Below, piece by piece: positions 32,130 to 43,074 of a stretch of DNA of 64,000 bases. Under the pieces are notes generated by a model. The model was given only the letters and a program-made list of their open reading frames with translations, had not been told where the DNA came from and did no database searches. The stretch comes from Piezodorus guildinii. Lineage: Eukaryota > Arthropoda > Insecta > Hemiptera > Pentatomidae. Position numbers and translations under genes: made by a program. The stretch covers positions 14,371,791 to 14,435,790 of the forward strand of contig CM041294.1 of NCBI GenBank assembly GCA_023052935.1. Reading direction: 5' to 3'. Each line of letters opens with the position of its first letter. Positions within the stretch are counted from its first letter, which is position 1.

Positions 32130-32813
32130 CACCCGAACTGGCCCGCCCCTTAACAGAAACGGTAAAAAGAAGGTGGCAATCCATGTGGGATGAAAGCCCA
32201 TCCAGTAAACTTAAACTGATTAAGAAAAACGTGAACCCCTGGAAAACCTCAATCCGTAACTCTCGTCGAGAAGAAGTTGCTATTACCCGCCTCAGAATCG
32301 GACATAGCCGACTTACTCATGGTTATTTAATTACGAGAGAAGCCCCTCCTAAATGCTCGCACTGCAACACAATTTTCATCAATCAGCCACGTATTTGAAG
32401 AATGCTCTTATTATCGTACAATATTACACCAGCTGGGTATACCGCCCAATATAAGAATGGCTCTGCGGGACGATGAGACCATAATAAATGCCGTAATTAA
32501 GTTTCTAGCAAGGGTCAAACTGTTAAATAGCCTCTGACATCCAACACATCTATCGAAGACATACCCTCTTTATTATGTATCTGTTTAATTTATTATCCTA
32601 TTTATGTCTAATTTCTGCTGTTATTATTTTATTTTTATTTATTTTTTTTAATCTGTATCCTTTACTTATTTTAATTATTTATTTTTTCTTCTTATTCTTA
32701 ATCTCACTTGAATTAAAAATAACCTCCTTGAAGAATCAATCATAATAACAAACCATCGGGCGTTGATGACCTAGATGTTCTATGCCCTAAAACAAAACAA
32801 AACAACAAACAAT
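32130..32813 (+). mobile_element. I-like LINE 3' end
   Basis: C-terminal coding remnant plus a 3' UTR ending GATGACCTAGATGTTCTATG and CCCTAAAACAAAACAAAAC, a 3' end typical of I-group elements in insects. Confidence 0.75.
32160..32540 (+). pseudogene. I-like LINE ORF2 C-terminus
   Basis: Reads WQSMWDESPSSKLKLIKKNV, ITRLRIGHSRLTHGYLITRE and PPKCSHCNTIFINQ. After a one-base shift it resumes as SHVFEECSYYR and ends near 32537. The CX2C...H...C motif follows the RNase H domain, as in the copy at 19107-19436. 5'-truncated and frameshifted. Confidence 0.78.
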
Positions 32814-33518
32814 TCGTTAACATTGAATTATGTCAAGCTGTTGGGTAAATATTTAAAATAAAAGGAAAGAAATGCTATATAAAAGGTATGTTTTTTAATT
32901 AAAATAAATGTTAAATTTAAAACGTAACAGTTTTATTAAATAATCCATGAATTGTCTGAATTTTCATATTTTGGTTAGGTTAACGATTCCTTATCAGTCA
33001 ATACTTATGTACATTACAACTAAGTACCTTTAAATGCATCTGAGAACTAGTATGGATTTTGTTTAATGATAAAGAAATAATCATTAGATTGCATTGTATA
33101 AACTAAAAAATATTGCATTGAGAACTGAAAAAGTAATCTTCATAACAATAGTATTTAAAAACTTCAGAAGGAGTCAATAATCCTCATTAGAAACTATTTC
33201 TCATCACGTTCCCTTTTGTTATATCTATAATATAGATGTATATGTCAATGTATTTTTTTTTATTATTAAATTATTATATCATTACTGTTATTTTTTATAA
33301 TGATGATGAAATATCAGTGGATCTAACTTATATCTTTTCCATTAGCGCTTAACATCGCATAAGATGATAAAGCACTCAATGACTGTTTTATGGCAAGTAG
33401 AGTTGCTCAATTAAACAGTGGATCGTTGTCTTGTTTTTAAGCGACGAAAACCTAGATGTGGTTGCACTATATTTTTGGTAGTTTTACAATAAATGCTTTT
33501 GGTTTATTATTTTCAATA
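32814..33518. other. AT-rich spacer
   Basis: No recognised feature. The last ~50 bp belong to the repeat shared with 18895-19025. Confidence 0.4.
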
Positions 33519-33829
33519 ATGAACCTTTGTTTGTTTGTTTATTCGTTTAACGTCACTTTATGCTACTAAGGCTAATCGGACGATGCTACAATGGGAGTCC
33601 TAAATTTTGACTATCCAAGTTTTATTAGGATAGGGATCTTTAACGAGTACCTGACATCGCACAGGCTCGGGATCACCTTTTAACGTCCCTTCCGAAGAAC
33701 GGCATAACTAAGGATTTTTTACTCCCATTAAAAAATTCCTAGGGTCACCCGCAGGTTTGAACCCGTGACCTTTGGCATAGAAAGCTGTTATGCTAGCAAC
33801 TACGCTATGGGTGACCCCTATGAACATTT
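33519..33829 (-). mobile_element. tRNA-derived SINE, family 2, full length
   Basis: SINE 33529-33819 with the duplication ATGAACCTTT / ATGAACATTT. On the minus strand: tRNA-like head with B box GGTTCAAACC, body with GTCAGGTACTCGTTAAAGAT, and tail CATAAAGTGACGTTAAACGA ending in (AAAC)n. The unoccupied version of the site is at 18908-18917. Confidence 0.92.
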
Positions 33830-34231
33830 ATAATCGGCCAAAAAAAAAAAAAATTACCACCCCCACAATAATTGAGAGCTTACGTTTCAAGATGCGTAGA
33901 ATCCGAATGACGAATAAGAAAAAAAATACGTTTCTCCTAAGCTATATAAACAGTTATACCCTAAAATTGTTATTCGGAAATAATAAGCCATTGTGTAATA
34001 ATTTTTTTATTTTGATTTCTATCCCGTTCTAATGAATTCATTTCGGTAAAAAAAATAATACTATTGTTTTCAACTTGATAAGTTTAAACCGGCTGTAAAA
34101 TGATCTAATCCTAATATTTAGGTACTTATAGTACAAACAACTTATATATATTGTTTGATCAGTTCTCGACTGTTGATAATTTAAATTTGTGTTGTTCTCA
34201 GGTTTCAGTCAATGAATAAACAATTTTATCT

Positions 34232-34270
34232 ATGCGACGTTTCGAGAATTTATTGTTCTCATAATCATGC
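34232..34270 (-). ncRNA. Hammerhead-like ribozyme motif H6
   Basis: Minus strand: TGC, ATGATTA, extra T, GAGAA/TTCTC, GAAA, CGTC, GCA. Compensated A3/T8. Confidence 0.5.
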
Positions 34271-34403
34271 AATTTTGGACAAAATATTGTCTTAATTAGA
34301 CATGTTCAGCCTACAAACTTTGAAAGAACACTGAAACAGAACAGTGTTCTTTCAAAGTTTGTAGGCTAAACATGTCTAATTAAGACACTATTTTGTCCAA
34401 AAT

Positions 34404-34442
34404 TGCATGATTATGAGAACAATAAATTCTCGAAACGTCGCA
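34404..34442 (+). ncRNA. Hammerhead-like ribozyme motif H7
   Basis: Plus-strand counterpart of H6 in the other arm, with the same core and stems. Confidence 0.5.
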
Positions 34443-34489
34443 TAGATAAAATTTTTTATTCATTGACTGAAACTTGAAAACAACACAAA

Positions 34490-34529
<40 letters not shown>

Positions 34530-34531
<2 letters not shown>

Positions 34532-34735
34532 AATCTTCATATTTATTATTCGCACCTGTCAAAAGCAATAAGTGACATTAAGCAAATGTGCTATAGAAAC
34601 ATAAACAGCGGTCATATGGCTATGAAGAAGGTAATTGTCCTGCAGCATCCTTTGCTAGGCTTTAATTTAGGAGATAAGGTTTCTCATCCAACTCCTTTTC
34701 AGCCTTCTTCTAACAGGCATTTCAGTTGATAACAT
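34530..34735 (-). pseudogene. Jockey-like LINE (subfamily B) 3' end
   Basis: Minus strand: the last codons (RRLKRSWMRNLI-like) and the subfamily B 3' UTR, as at 21926 and 57597. Very short. Confidence 0.6.
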
Positions 34736-35284
34736 ATCATTTTATTCATTTCCATGAAATGTGGTTTTGTACACCCCAGTTAATATAAAATCTTCATTTC
34801 CATGATATCCAAGCGCTGGAGGATCTTTCCACCCCAGCTCTATGACAATCCATTCCTTCCATCGACTGAAGCTAACAAGATAAATGGCCAAGAAGCGGGT
34901 GAAACGGAGCTTCACTTCCGATGACGGCAGACAGCACAATGGTCTCGTTAGATGTAACGGCAGCTGCCATTGGTCGGGCGCTACCCCCACCACCCCTCCC
35001 TTCCGGGGTTGCTTTTACCCTGTATTGTAGCTCCCAGCTCTTTTCCGACTGTATATTAGCCCCATTGTAGTCTTCCAGCAAAGTATAGCAATCTCAATGT
35101 TTTGTTATATTTTACATAAAATAAATTACATTTAGGAGTCTGGTGATCGTCTATTTTTACCAGTAATAAAAATAATCAATACGTCTCATCATATAAAAGA
35201 CTAACAGTATTCCGCGGGTTTGCTTGCGACTATTTCCTTGTTTTGTAAATTTATTTAGGCTTACAATAAGAGTAACTATCTATC

Positions 35285-35285
<1 letters not shown>
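34736..35285. other. GC-richer unclassified block (34800-35050)
   Basis: Contrasts in composition with its flanks and ends in an AATAAA-like stretch near 35120. An LTR or host exon is possible. No motif settles it. Confidence 0.25.

Positions 35286-35318
<33 letters not shown>
35286..35318. repeat. (CA)n microsatellite
   Basis: CA repeat followed by TATA. Confidence 0.95.
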
Positions 35319-35324
<6 letters not shown>

Positions 35325-35329
35325 ATTTT

Positions 35330-36095
35330 AACATGAATCTTACAGCCTCTCACATTCTTCAATCCCACATCCGAGACCTTGAAGTATGGTGCCAGAATTG
35401 GAGGATAAAAATTAATTCTAACAAATCCCACCAGATAACATTTACCCTACGTCGTAAACCAATGACTTCCTGCCCTACAGTATCCTTTAATGACACTCCG
35501 CTAGCCCCTGTCGAACAGATTCGATACCTAGGACTCCACCTTAACAAACTGCTCGACGTTTTCGACTACTTCAACACTTACTGGACAAACGCTCCAACCT
35601 TCCACTTAATTACAAAAGACTTATTTATATGACCATCATAAGACCGATATGGACTTACGGAGTAGAGCTATGGGGCTCTACTAAACCATCGAATTCTTCT
35701 CGTATCCAATCCTTACAATCCAAAATCCTTCGTAAAATCCTTAACGCTCCTTACTTTGTCACGAATAAGCTTATCCATAAAGACCTTAATATCCCATATG
35801 TTACTGAACTAGCCCGAACCAGGTACCAATCATTCCATGAAAAACTCCAATTCCACTCTAATCCACTAGTTTCTATCTTATCATCCTCTTCAATTCCTGA
35901 TAATCCTCCGAGGCGTCTGAAAAGAAGATGGCCCCGAGACCTTCTAGTTTAAAATATTTTTAGAGCGCTGCCAATGGGTGGCGTCTCTTCATGTATTTCA
36001 TGTCAGTTTCCTATATCCATCACATTTACTTGTTGTATAGAATTATACAGTTGTAAATATCAATAAATAGTTTTAAAAAAAACAAAAAAACAAAA
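35330..36095 (+). pseudogene. Jockey-clade LINE (subfamily A), 3' third
   Basis: 5'-truncated after the RT catalytic motif. 35333-35560 reads HILQSHIRDLEVWCQNWRIK and FTLRRKPMTSCPTVSFND. A ~45-bp deletion removes the LTWNPHTRLKRQE region. The frame resumes at 35629-35952 (PIWTYGVELWGSTKPSN ... RRLKRRWPRDLLV). The 3' UTR and A-rich tail end near 36095. Confidence 0.9.
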
Positions 36096-36619
36096 AACAT
36101 GAATCTTAATTTTCCCTCCTTCAAAACCACGAGACGAATTTTGATTCGATTTTCACTATCATCTAGAGCATTATTTCCTTAAGGTTTATAAATAAAATTC
36201 ATTGCAATAAAGTTTTTCTTTAGATGGGAACAATTAAATTTTCTTTAATCAAGGCATCAAAAAATCTTTCCTGAAACATGAGTGTAGACGTATATATCCT
36301 CTCTTACAATGAACAGAAATTGTATATACATTAATAATTAAACTTCAGTCAGGTCATTTAGACAGTAATTTCAAATATTAACACATACTTCTGATATTAA
36401 TACTATTTGGTGTTTACAACATCATCAGGTTAAAATAAAAGGTCAACCTTGAGATTAAAAAAAAAAAAATAAACATAAAAGGAAATATAACTCTGTAACT
36501 CTTTTCGCAAAAATATTTCTAATACTTTCATATACACTATATATATTGAAGTATTTTAAGAACGCAACATTTAAAATGTATTATATACAAATATTAGTAA
36601 ATCCTTCTAACTTAAATAA
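36096..36619. other. AT-rich spacer
   Basis: No recognised feature. Confidence 0.4.
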
Positions 36620-37400
36620 ATAAGTAAATCCTTTCGTTTAACCAAAAAGCCGCGAATAATTATTAAAAAAAGAGAAAAAATAATACAAAAAAAATTAAAA
36701 TTTTTCCCATAACTCAGTGTTATTTTTAAAGATAAATAACAACATTGAGAGTTTAAGAATCAGTAGAGTGCAAAAAATAAGAAAATAAAAATCAAAAATG
36801 ATTGAAATCTTGCCTATACATAAGCTTGTAACTCCGTTATTTTCGAAGATAAAGAAAAAATATATTAGTGTTTTTAACCAGAAATATAACCTGTACCACT
36901 ACAACCCATGAAGGGTCTTGGGCCCAGTATAGACATTTGTACTGTTTCTAGGCCAACGGCAGTGCAATGAGGTGATTTAGCCGAGATCGCGCTCAGCCAC
37001 CAGGTTTTTTCCCCAATTATTTGTGGTACCCAATTTAAAGAGGCTGGGTCTGCCCCAAGAGGGTCTCCATACCCTAGGTTCGCCCCCCGACCGAATTAAC
37101 AGAATAAATAATATTCCGCCACAGCCGGGATTCGAACCCAGTACCCGGAGCACGGCAAAATAGCGCTCTATCCACTAGACCACGCTGCTCCCTAACCAGA
37201 AATATACGAATAATTAAAAAAAAACATTGAAATTTTTCCCTAAATACACCCATAACTCAGTTATTTTTGAAGATAGAGAAAAAACGTATCAGTGTTTTTT
37301 AACCAAAAAACCATGAATAATTAGAATAAAAAAAACAAAGAAATAAATTGAAATTTTATTTTTTTTAATTTTTTTTTTTGAAGATAGAGAACGGTTTGTA
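36620..37400. repeat. Degenerate tandem repeat region
   Basis: Recurring phrases AACTCAGTTATTTTTGAAGA, GATAGAGAAAAAA and TTTTTAACCA...CGAATAATTA suggest three to four diverged units. One was later interrupted by the SINE at 36889-37193. A related phrase occurs at 20220. Confidence 0.5.
36876..37206 (-). mobile_element. tRNA-derived SINE, family 1, full length (minus)
   Basis: SINE 36889-37193 with the perfect 13-bp duplication AACCAGAAATATA. Minus-strand head with A box TGGTCTAGTGG and B box GGTTCGAATCC, and the same body and end as the copy at 22874. Confidence 0.93.
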
Positions 37401-37679
37401 AAGATTTTCATAACCACTACAGCACAATGAACAAAAAAAAAATCCACAAAAGTTGATCAATATATTCCAACAAAAAGAAAAGAGAATCATTGACATTGGT
37501 AAAGAACAAGCAGAAGTATAGGGTTTTGAAATTAGCGGTGGTGATATTCCATTTTCCATTGAATTATATATTCTTTTTTATATTAATTAATTTTGCCTTT
37601 AAAAACGGCTATATAAACATTTATATCCTAATATAGTTATTTTTAAATAATAAACCACTGTTTAATAATTTGCAGCGTT

Positions 37680-38393
37680 TTACTTTCACTTACTATATAT
37701 AGTAAGAGAAAGTATTGCGATCCTGAAAATTTTCGAATTCCAGTTTTCAACGGAAATACACGTTTTAGGGTTCCCTGAATCCAAATAACCAAGTCCCACA
37801 AAAAGGTCTGTGTGTGTGTGTGTGTGGTAACTCCCGGGCGGAAACGAAAAGTCCTATGAAACTGAAATTTTATATGTAAGATTACTATACGACCGAGATG
37901 TTACGAAAACTTGTTCATCGAATTCGGCTAACCAGAAGAACCCCTTTAAACCATCCATATTGCACCTTTTTATGATTTTCTCAAAAACGGTTCCGACGAT
38001 TTTGATTAAACTCGCTATATCGCTATTTAATGGGCTTTAATATCATGTAGGTTTCATTCTGATTAAAATGACCTGACAGGGCTTAAATGCCGATATTTTC
38101 AAAATTTCTTTCTCTAAAGTACCTTGTTGATTTTGTTGATTCTATAAAAATAACTATATTATCTTGTTACTACTGATGAAAAACAGGCAAATATAAAAAT
38201 TGAATGAATTCAATACCCAGCTAAAGGAGAAAACTGAAAACGTTTATGAACATAAGAACAGTAATATACATGTATGATGTACCGTTGGAAAGCTAAAGAT
38301 TTAAAAAAAAATATTTTCTTACACTCAAGCTTTTAAAAGTTAATAGAGAGTGATGAAAAGAAGATAAAACTAAGCGATTATTTTAGATAAAAA
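37680..38393 (+). repeat. R880 copy 3, interrupted by an inverted R880 copy
   Basis: Typical start ACTTTCACTTACTATATATA. Stops at GATTATTTTAGATAAAAA and resumes at 39277 (ATATGATAGATTTTTTTAAT) to the tail at 39437. Confidence 0.88.
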
Positions 38394-39276
38394 TCTGGTG
38401 CGGGCAACACACGACTTTCATTTACCTCGATTAAAATCAATGAAGGAATTTTCAAATACAGTTAGAGATAAAAATACGTGAAACTATTAAGTAATTAATC
38501 AAATTAAATTTCTATAGAAACACGTGTTTCATTAAAAAATCTATTATATTATTATCTAAAATTATCAGTTAGTTTTATGTTCATTTCATCACTCTCTATT
38601 AACTTTTAAAAGCTTGTGTATGAGATGATATTTTTTCTAAAATCTTTATCTTTCCAACGGTATATCATACATGTATATAACTGTTCTTATGTTCAAAAAC
38701 GAAAAATTGCATTAATAAAATATTTCTCTGTTTTCTCCTTTAGTTGGGTATCGAATTTATTCAATTTATATATTTACCAGTTTTTCATCAGCGTTAACAA
38801 GATAATCTAGTTATTATTGTTGAATCTACAAAATTAAAGGTACTTTAGGGGAAGAAAATTTAAAATATCGGTATTTAAGCCCTGTCAGACCATTTTTATC
38901 CAAATAAAACCTACATGATATTAAATCCCATTAAATTTTACATCGATATAGCGAGTTTAATCAAAATCGTCGGAACCGTTTTCGAGAAAATCGAAAAAAG
39001 GTGCAAAATGCATGGTATAAAGTGCCTCTTCTGGTAAGCTTATTTTGATGAAAAAAGTTTTGTCACGTCTCGGGCGTATAGTTGTCTTAAGTATGAAATT
39101 TCAGTTTCATAGGACTTACCGTTTCCGCCCGGGAGTTACCACACACACAGACCTTTTTGCGGGACTTGGTTATTTGGACTCAGGGAATCCTAAAACGTGT
39201 ATTTCCGTTGAAAACTGGAATTCGAAAATTTTCACGATCGCAATAATTCCCCTTACCATACATAGTAAGTGAAAGT
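38394..39276 (-). mobile_element. R880 full-length copy (defines element ends)
   Basis: An 883-bp copy inserted in opposite orientation inside copy 3. On the plus strand it begins TCTGGTGCGGGCAACACACG and ends CATAGTAAGTGAAAGT, with A-rich flanks on both sides. Subterminal inverted repeats: ACTTTCATTTACC near one end and GTAAGTGAAAGT at the other. A stem-loop (CTTAC...GTAAG) lies at the latter end. The class is unresolved (MITE or Helentron-like). No coding sequence I would defend. Confidence 0.8.
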
Positions 39277-39437
39277 AAAAATATGATAGATTTTTTTAAT
39301 AAAACACATGCTTCAATAGAAATTCAATTTAATTAATTCTTTAATTGTTTCACAAATTTTTATCTCTAACTGTATTTCAAAATCCTTTAATTGATTTTAA
39401 CAACGGTAAGTGAAAGTCGTGTGTTGCCCGCACCAAA
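39277..39437 (+). repeat. R880 copy 3, 3' tail
   Basis: Completes the copy begun at 37680, ending GTGTGTTGCCCGCACCAAA. Confidence 0.85.
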
Positions 39438-39886
39438 TCTTTTTAATTGTACCTATTGCGAATAAGAATAATTATTTTAAATAGCTAATCGTAAGTATAA
39501 TTAATGCAAAGCATTGAAGAAGCCTTAGGAAGGCTGAGCCGAGTTCTGAGGGAAGCCGTATCGACTGAAGAGGGCATTAAGTTGATTAGCTGGCTGTTAG
39601 CCGAAATCAGTGCGCCTGCGCGGCCGACCGGCACTCATGTATTCCCTCTCCCAATTCTGTTATTACATTTATAATTCACCTCTTCACTGGGCCCACTAAA
39701 TAGATTAGTGAGTATCAGCTGTCAATTTAGTGTGGTTTAGTGTCAGTCCTCGCTGTCAGCTGTCCTTTTGAAGCTTCCGTCCTTAGATTTTTTATTACTT
39801 AAATAGATTTCTCCAAATAACCTTGACGGTTTAATGAGGTTAGAGTGAATTGCGAAATCCATATAGTTCGAAAAGTAATTAAAGAA
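39438..39886. other. Unclassified, GC-richer 39510-39790
   Basis: No motif recognised. Composition differs from the flanks; an LTR relic or host sequence is possible. Confidence 0.25.
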
Positions 39887-39950
39887 TTTTTCGTTTATTA
39901 TTTTAACGTTACTTTATGCTACTGTTGTCAATCGGACGATAGTATAGTGT
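39887..39950 (-). mobile_element. SINE family 2, 3' fragment
   Basis: Complement of the SINE 2 tail (ATCGTCCGATTGACAACAGT, AAGTAACGTTAAAATAA). Confidence 0.6.
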
Positions 39951-39978
39951 GGTGACTTGTGTCTTGTGACTTGAAATA

Positions 39979-40290
39979 ACAATTGTTGCGAGGGATCACT
40001 TGTAGCTGGTTGGCTAGCATAACAGCCTCCTATGCCTAAGGTCACGGGTTCAAACCCGCAGGGGGTCCAAAGAATTTTAAATGGGAATAAAAAAAATCTT
40101 AGTTATACTGTCCTCCGGAGGGGACGTTAAAAGGTGATCCCGAGCCTGTGCGATGTCAGATACTCGTTAAAGATCTCTATCCTAAATAACCTGGATAGGC
40201 TAAATTTAGGACTCCCACTGTAGCATCGTCCGATTAGCCATAGTAGCATAAAGTGACGTTAAATAAATAAACAAACAAACAACGATTGTT
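39979..40290 (+). mobile_element. tRNA-derived SINE, family 2, full length
   Basis: SINE 39988-40281 with duplication ACAATTGTT / ACGATTGTT. Head with TAGCTGGTTGGCTAGCATAA and B box GGTTCAAACC. Tail AAATAAATAAACAAACAAAC. It lies just upstream of motif H8, inside an older ribozyme repeat. Confidence 0.88.
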
Positions 40291-40294
40291 CAAT

Positions 40295-40335
40295 CACCCT
40301 GAAAATGGCATAAAATTTAGGCCGAAACGTTGGCA
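40295..40335 (+). ncRNA. Hammerhead-like ribozyme motif H8
   Basis: CC, CTGAAAA, extra T, GGC/GCC hairpin, GAAA, CGTT, GG. The 3-8 pair is C/A, so probably decayed. The downstream block ACACAGTCAACCATTCTCAC resembles the 3' region after H2. Confidence 0.4.
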
Positions 40336-40665
40336 CAAATATATTGAATTTCTACTTAATATCTACACACAGTCAACCATTCTCACATTATTACTTTTTA
40401 TTTCAGTTGGATTCGAGCCCCATAAAAAATATGTTACCTATTTATTCGATAATAGTAATTTGCTAATAATGCAACTAATTATTCAAGATTTTTTGTTTTA
40501 TGCTTAGCTGTGTACAAAGTACAATTATCTTGTCAAATGTTCAAAAACTATATTTAGTTCTAAGTTATGAAATAAATTAAATGTACTATTTACTATAGCA
40601 ATTTGTGCAGAATGATAATATATGAATCGCCACTATTAAATTCAAAACCATATTTCTTAGCTGAT

Positions 40666-41140
40666 GTTGATCCTCTTGCAAATATTATTAGTGCGATATC
40701 TCCCTAAAAGGAAGGCGCTAAGCACTTATGACTCAATTTTCTTATTTCTTGTTATTTTTGTCTTGCCAGTATTGTCTCATTCTTTGGCTGAACTTCTCTT
40801 TTCTTTCTGCAGACCATTTGGGTCTGTATGGTTTCTGATTGTTTTGCTCGAGAATTACTTCCCATTTGTTTATTTTGTCTCTAAATATGTTTCTGTCTTG
40901 GATTTCCTCTTGGCTTATGTCTGCTCTTCGTAAGTCTTCTTGTGTCTGTTTGATCCAGCTTGCAGTTCTTTTGAGTGTTGCTGTTGCTTCGTGTATTTGT
41001 CGTGTCAGTCTTGTTTCAGGTAGTCCTTGTATGTGCCCATAGAATTTCAGTCTTCTTTTCTTGATGTCTGTCTCGATGTTGGCGTGTTCTTCTGTTGTTT
41101 ACTTGCTTTGCAGTCTGTATCCATCTTCTGTTTCTCTTGC
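40666..41140 (-). pseudogene. RTE-like LINE 3' end
   Basis: On the minus strand the frame from about 41100 down to a stop at 40742 reads KKRRLKFYGHIQGLPETRLT and RQIHEATATLKRTASWIKQT, then KWEVILEQNNQ and WSAERKEKF. RRLKFYGH is the C-terminal signature of RTE-type 'endonuclease-reverse transcriptase' proteins. A stop interrupts the upstream part. RT is absent. Confidence 0.72.
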
Positions 41141-41862
41141 AATTATTATTTTTTTTTTTTTTATAATAAGAATTAACAACCTATCGACAGGGACATTTGT
41201 ATACCTAAATTTGTCTATCCACAGATTACAACCAAAAACATAAAATTTTTTTTTTGGTCGATTAAAAAAGTTCATCTTTTGAAAATAAAGAAACATAATG
41301 AACCCGGCAAAGAATATTATTTTATATTGCATTTCCGTTAATCAATAGTGTAATAGTTATATATAGTAGAATTTTATATAATATGATAGCAACAAGTAAT
41401 GATTATAGAATCTATGTTTTGTATAACTGTAAAGCAAAACGAATAACTAACATTAGCAACGTAGTTATAAACAACGTGGTACTGTTGGCCATTCTTGCTA
41501 AGATTAAAAAAATTAAATATCTTCCAACTTTTCTGTTGATAAACATCTCACCTACATCTTCCAAGCTATCTAATCAACAGGCATTTTGTCGGCATAGCTA
41601 ACCTTATGAAACGTTCCAGCCTTGATAATTAAAAACTAGAAAAAGAGGTAAAGGCTTGTTTTATTGGTACAAAATATATTTATACATTTATAAACATATC
41701 CACTTTTTCATGAAAAGAGAAGGACAGCGAATCGTCATGCAAAGTCTAAAAAACAAATAATCACATGCACATTTTAGGCAAAAGCTTTAAACATCAAATG
41801 AACTAAATCTAATTAGATATTTAAGATACATACACATTTTATTACTGATACATTCATATAAG

Positions 41863-41867
<5 letters not shown>
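41141..41867. other. AT-rich spacer
   Basis: Nothing recognised; only short open frames. Confidence 0.4.

Positions 41868-41948
<81 letters not shown>
41868..41948. repeat. (TA)n microsatellite
   Basis: About 80 bp, one phase switch near 41881. Confidence 0.97.
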
Positions 41949-41949
<1 letters not shown>

Positions 41950-41960
41950 AAAGTGTTTTT

Positions 41961-42565
41961 AATTATATGTATTCCTCACACAAGACTGAAACGACAAGAA
42001 ACTGCTCGAAGATATCGATTACTACAACACTTACTTGACAAACGTTCAAATCTTCCAGTATATTACAAAAGACTCATTTACATCACTATCATCAGACCTA
42101 TTTGGACATATGGAATCGAGCTTTGGGGCTCTACGAAACCATCTAATTCCTCCCGCATCCTTACAATCCAAAATCCTTCGCAAAATCCTGAATGCTCCTT
42201 ATTTTGTCACAAATCAACTCCTCCATTATGACCTAAACTTCCCATTTGTTGCAGACATAGCCCGTGATAGATACACCTCTTTCCATTCTAAACTCCCTGG
42301 CCATACAAACCCACTATTCTGTAACTTTTCTTCCTCGGATATCCCTGATAACCCTCCGAGGCGACTGAAAAGAAGGTGGCCTCGGGACCTACTGTCTTAA
42401 AATAGTTAATGAAGTGCTACTGTACCACGTACCACTGGGTAGTTCTTTCTCAAGACATTTTCATGACTTTTCATTTTCATACTACACATTTATTTATTGC
42501 ATTCTTTAGTACAGTTGTAAATTACTATAAATAAATTAAAAAAAAAAAAAAAAAATTATATGTAT
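41961..42565 (+). mobile_element. Jockey-clade LINE (subfamily A), 3' end with 12-bp TSD
   Basis: Insertion 41973-42553 between AATTATATGTAT repeats (41961-41972 and 42554-42565). Codes for PHTRLKRQETARRYRLLQHL, PIWTYGIELWGSTKPSN and RRLKRRWPRDLLS in two frames. A small deletion near 42160 and an extra ACTGTACCACGT in the 3' UTR distinguish this copy. Poly-A at 42537-42555. Confidence 0.9.
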
Positions 42566-42575
42566 ATATCTTTCG

Positions 42576-43074
42576 AACACACCCTGCCGAGCAAAAGTTT
42601 GAGACTACCTTTTGATGTAAACAATCATGAACAACCTATTTGAATGCCTAAATAAAATATAGGTGTCTTATTATTATTTGTATTTATTAACCAATTTGCT
42701 AATTATGTGTAAGAAAGATTTGTGACTATCCTAAATAAGAAATAATTTGATTAAATCTAAATATTACTCAGACCTCTAGCGTGATAAAAATAAATAAGAT
42801 TAAACGATGTGGTTTTTGTTCCTGGGCCTTTATTTTCAGTCTGTTAATCGCCATAGGGGAATAGAGAAGATAAATTTAATTCTTAGTTATATTAATTGAT
42901 TTATCGACTGCCAAAGTTGTAAGAAGTTCACTTTTTCGTTGAATTGCGTAGTGCAATCCACATAATACAACAAAGGGAAAACATTCCAGCGCCAAAGTGC
43001 CGCACAACAAAAAATTCAAACAGCTTAATTAATGTAAGCCAAAGTTGGTCTCAAACCTTTGACCGGCTGTGTAT
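42576..43074. mobile_element. Tc1/mariner-type MITE with ~36-bp TIRs
   Basis: Left end ACACACCCTGCCGAGCAAAA followed by GTTTGAGACTACCTTTTG; right end reversed TACACAGCCGGTCAAAGGTTTGAGACCAAC. The phrase 'CCGGTCAAAGGTTTGAGACC' is typical of Tc1-type TIRs. About 500 bp, no transposase. Confidence 0.65.

Larger units (their letters stand above)
34144..34530. mobile_element. Palindromic ribozyme mini-element RZ-4, intact copy
   Basis: Near-perfect inverted repeat: arms 34183-34333 and 34342-34491 (about 150 bp each) around the 8-bp centre AAACAGAA. Each arm has one hammerhead-like motif facing outward. The right side runs into a (TA)n tract. No coding sequence. Confidence 0.8.

Noticed and set aside
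39045..39272. Open frame recurring in several R880 copies (also 10285-10524 and 49856-50068)
   Set aside because: The frame is broken differently in each copy and overlaps the (GT)n tract. Sequence similarity follows the DNA repeat, with no sign of protein-level conservation.
38394..39276. Classical Helitron
   Set aside because: It starts with TC and has a hairpin near one end, but lacks the CTRR terminus and A|T insertion context, and has subterminal inverted repeats. Class left open.
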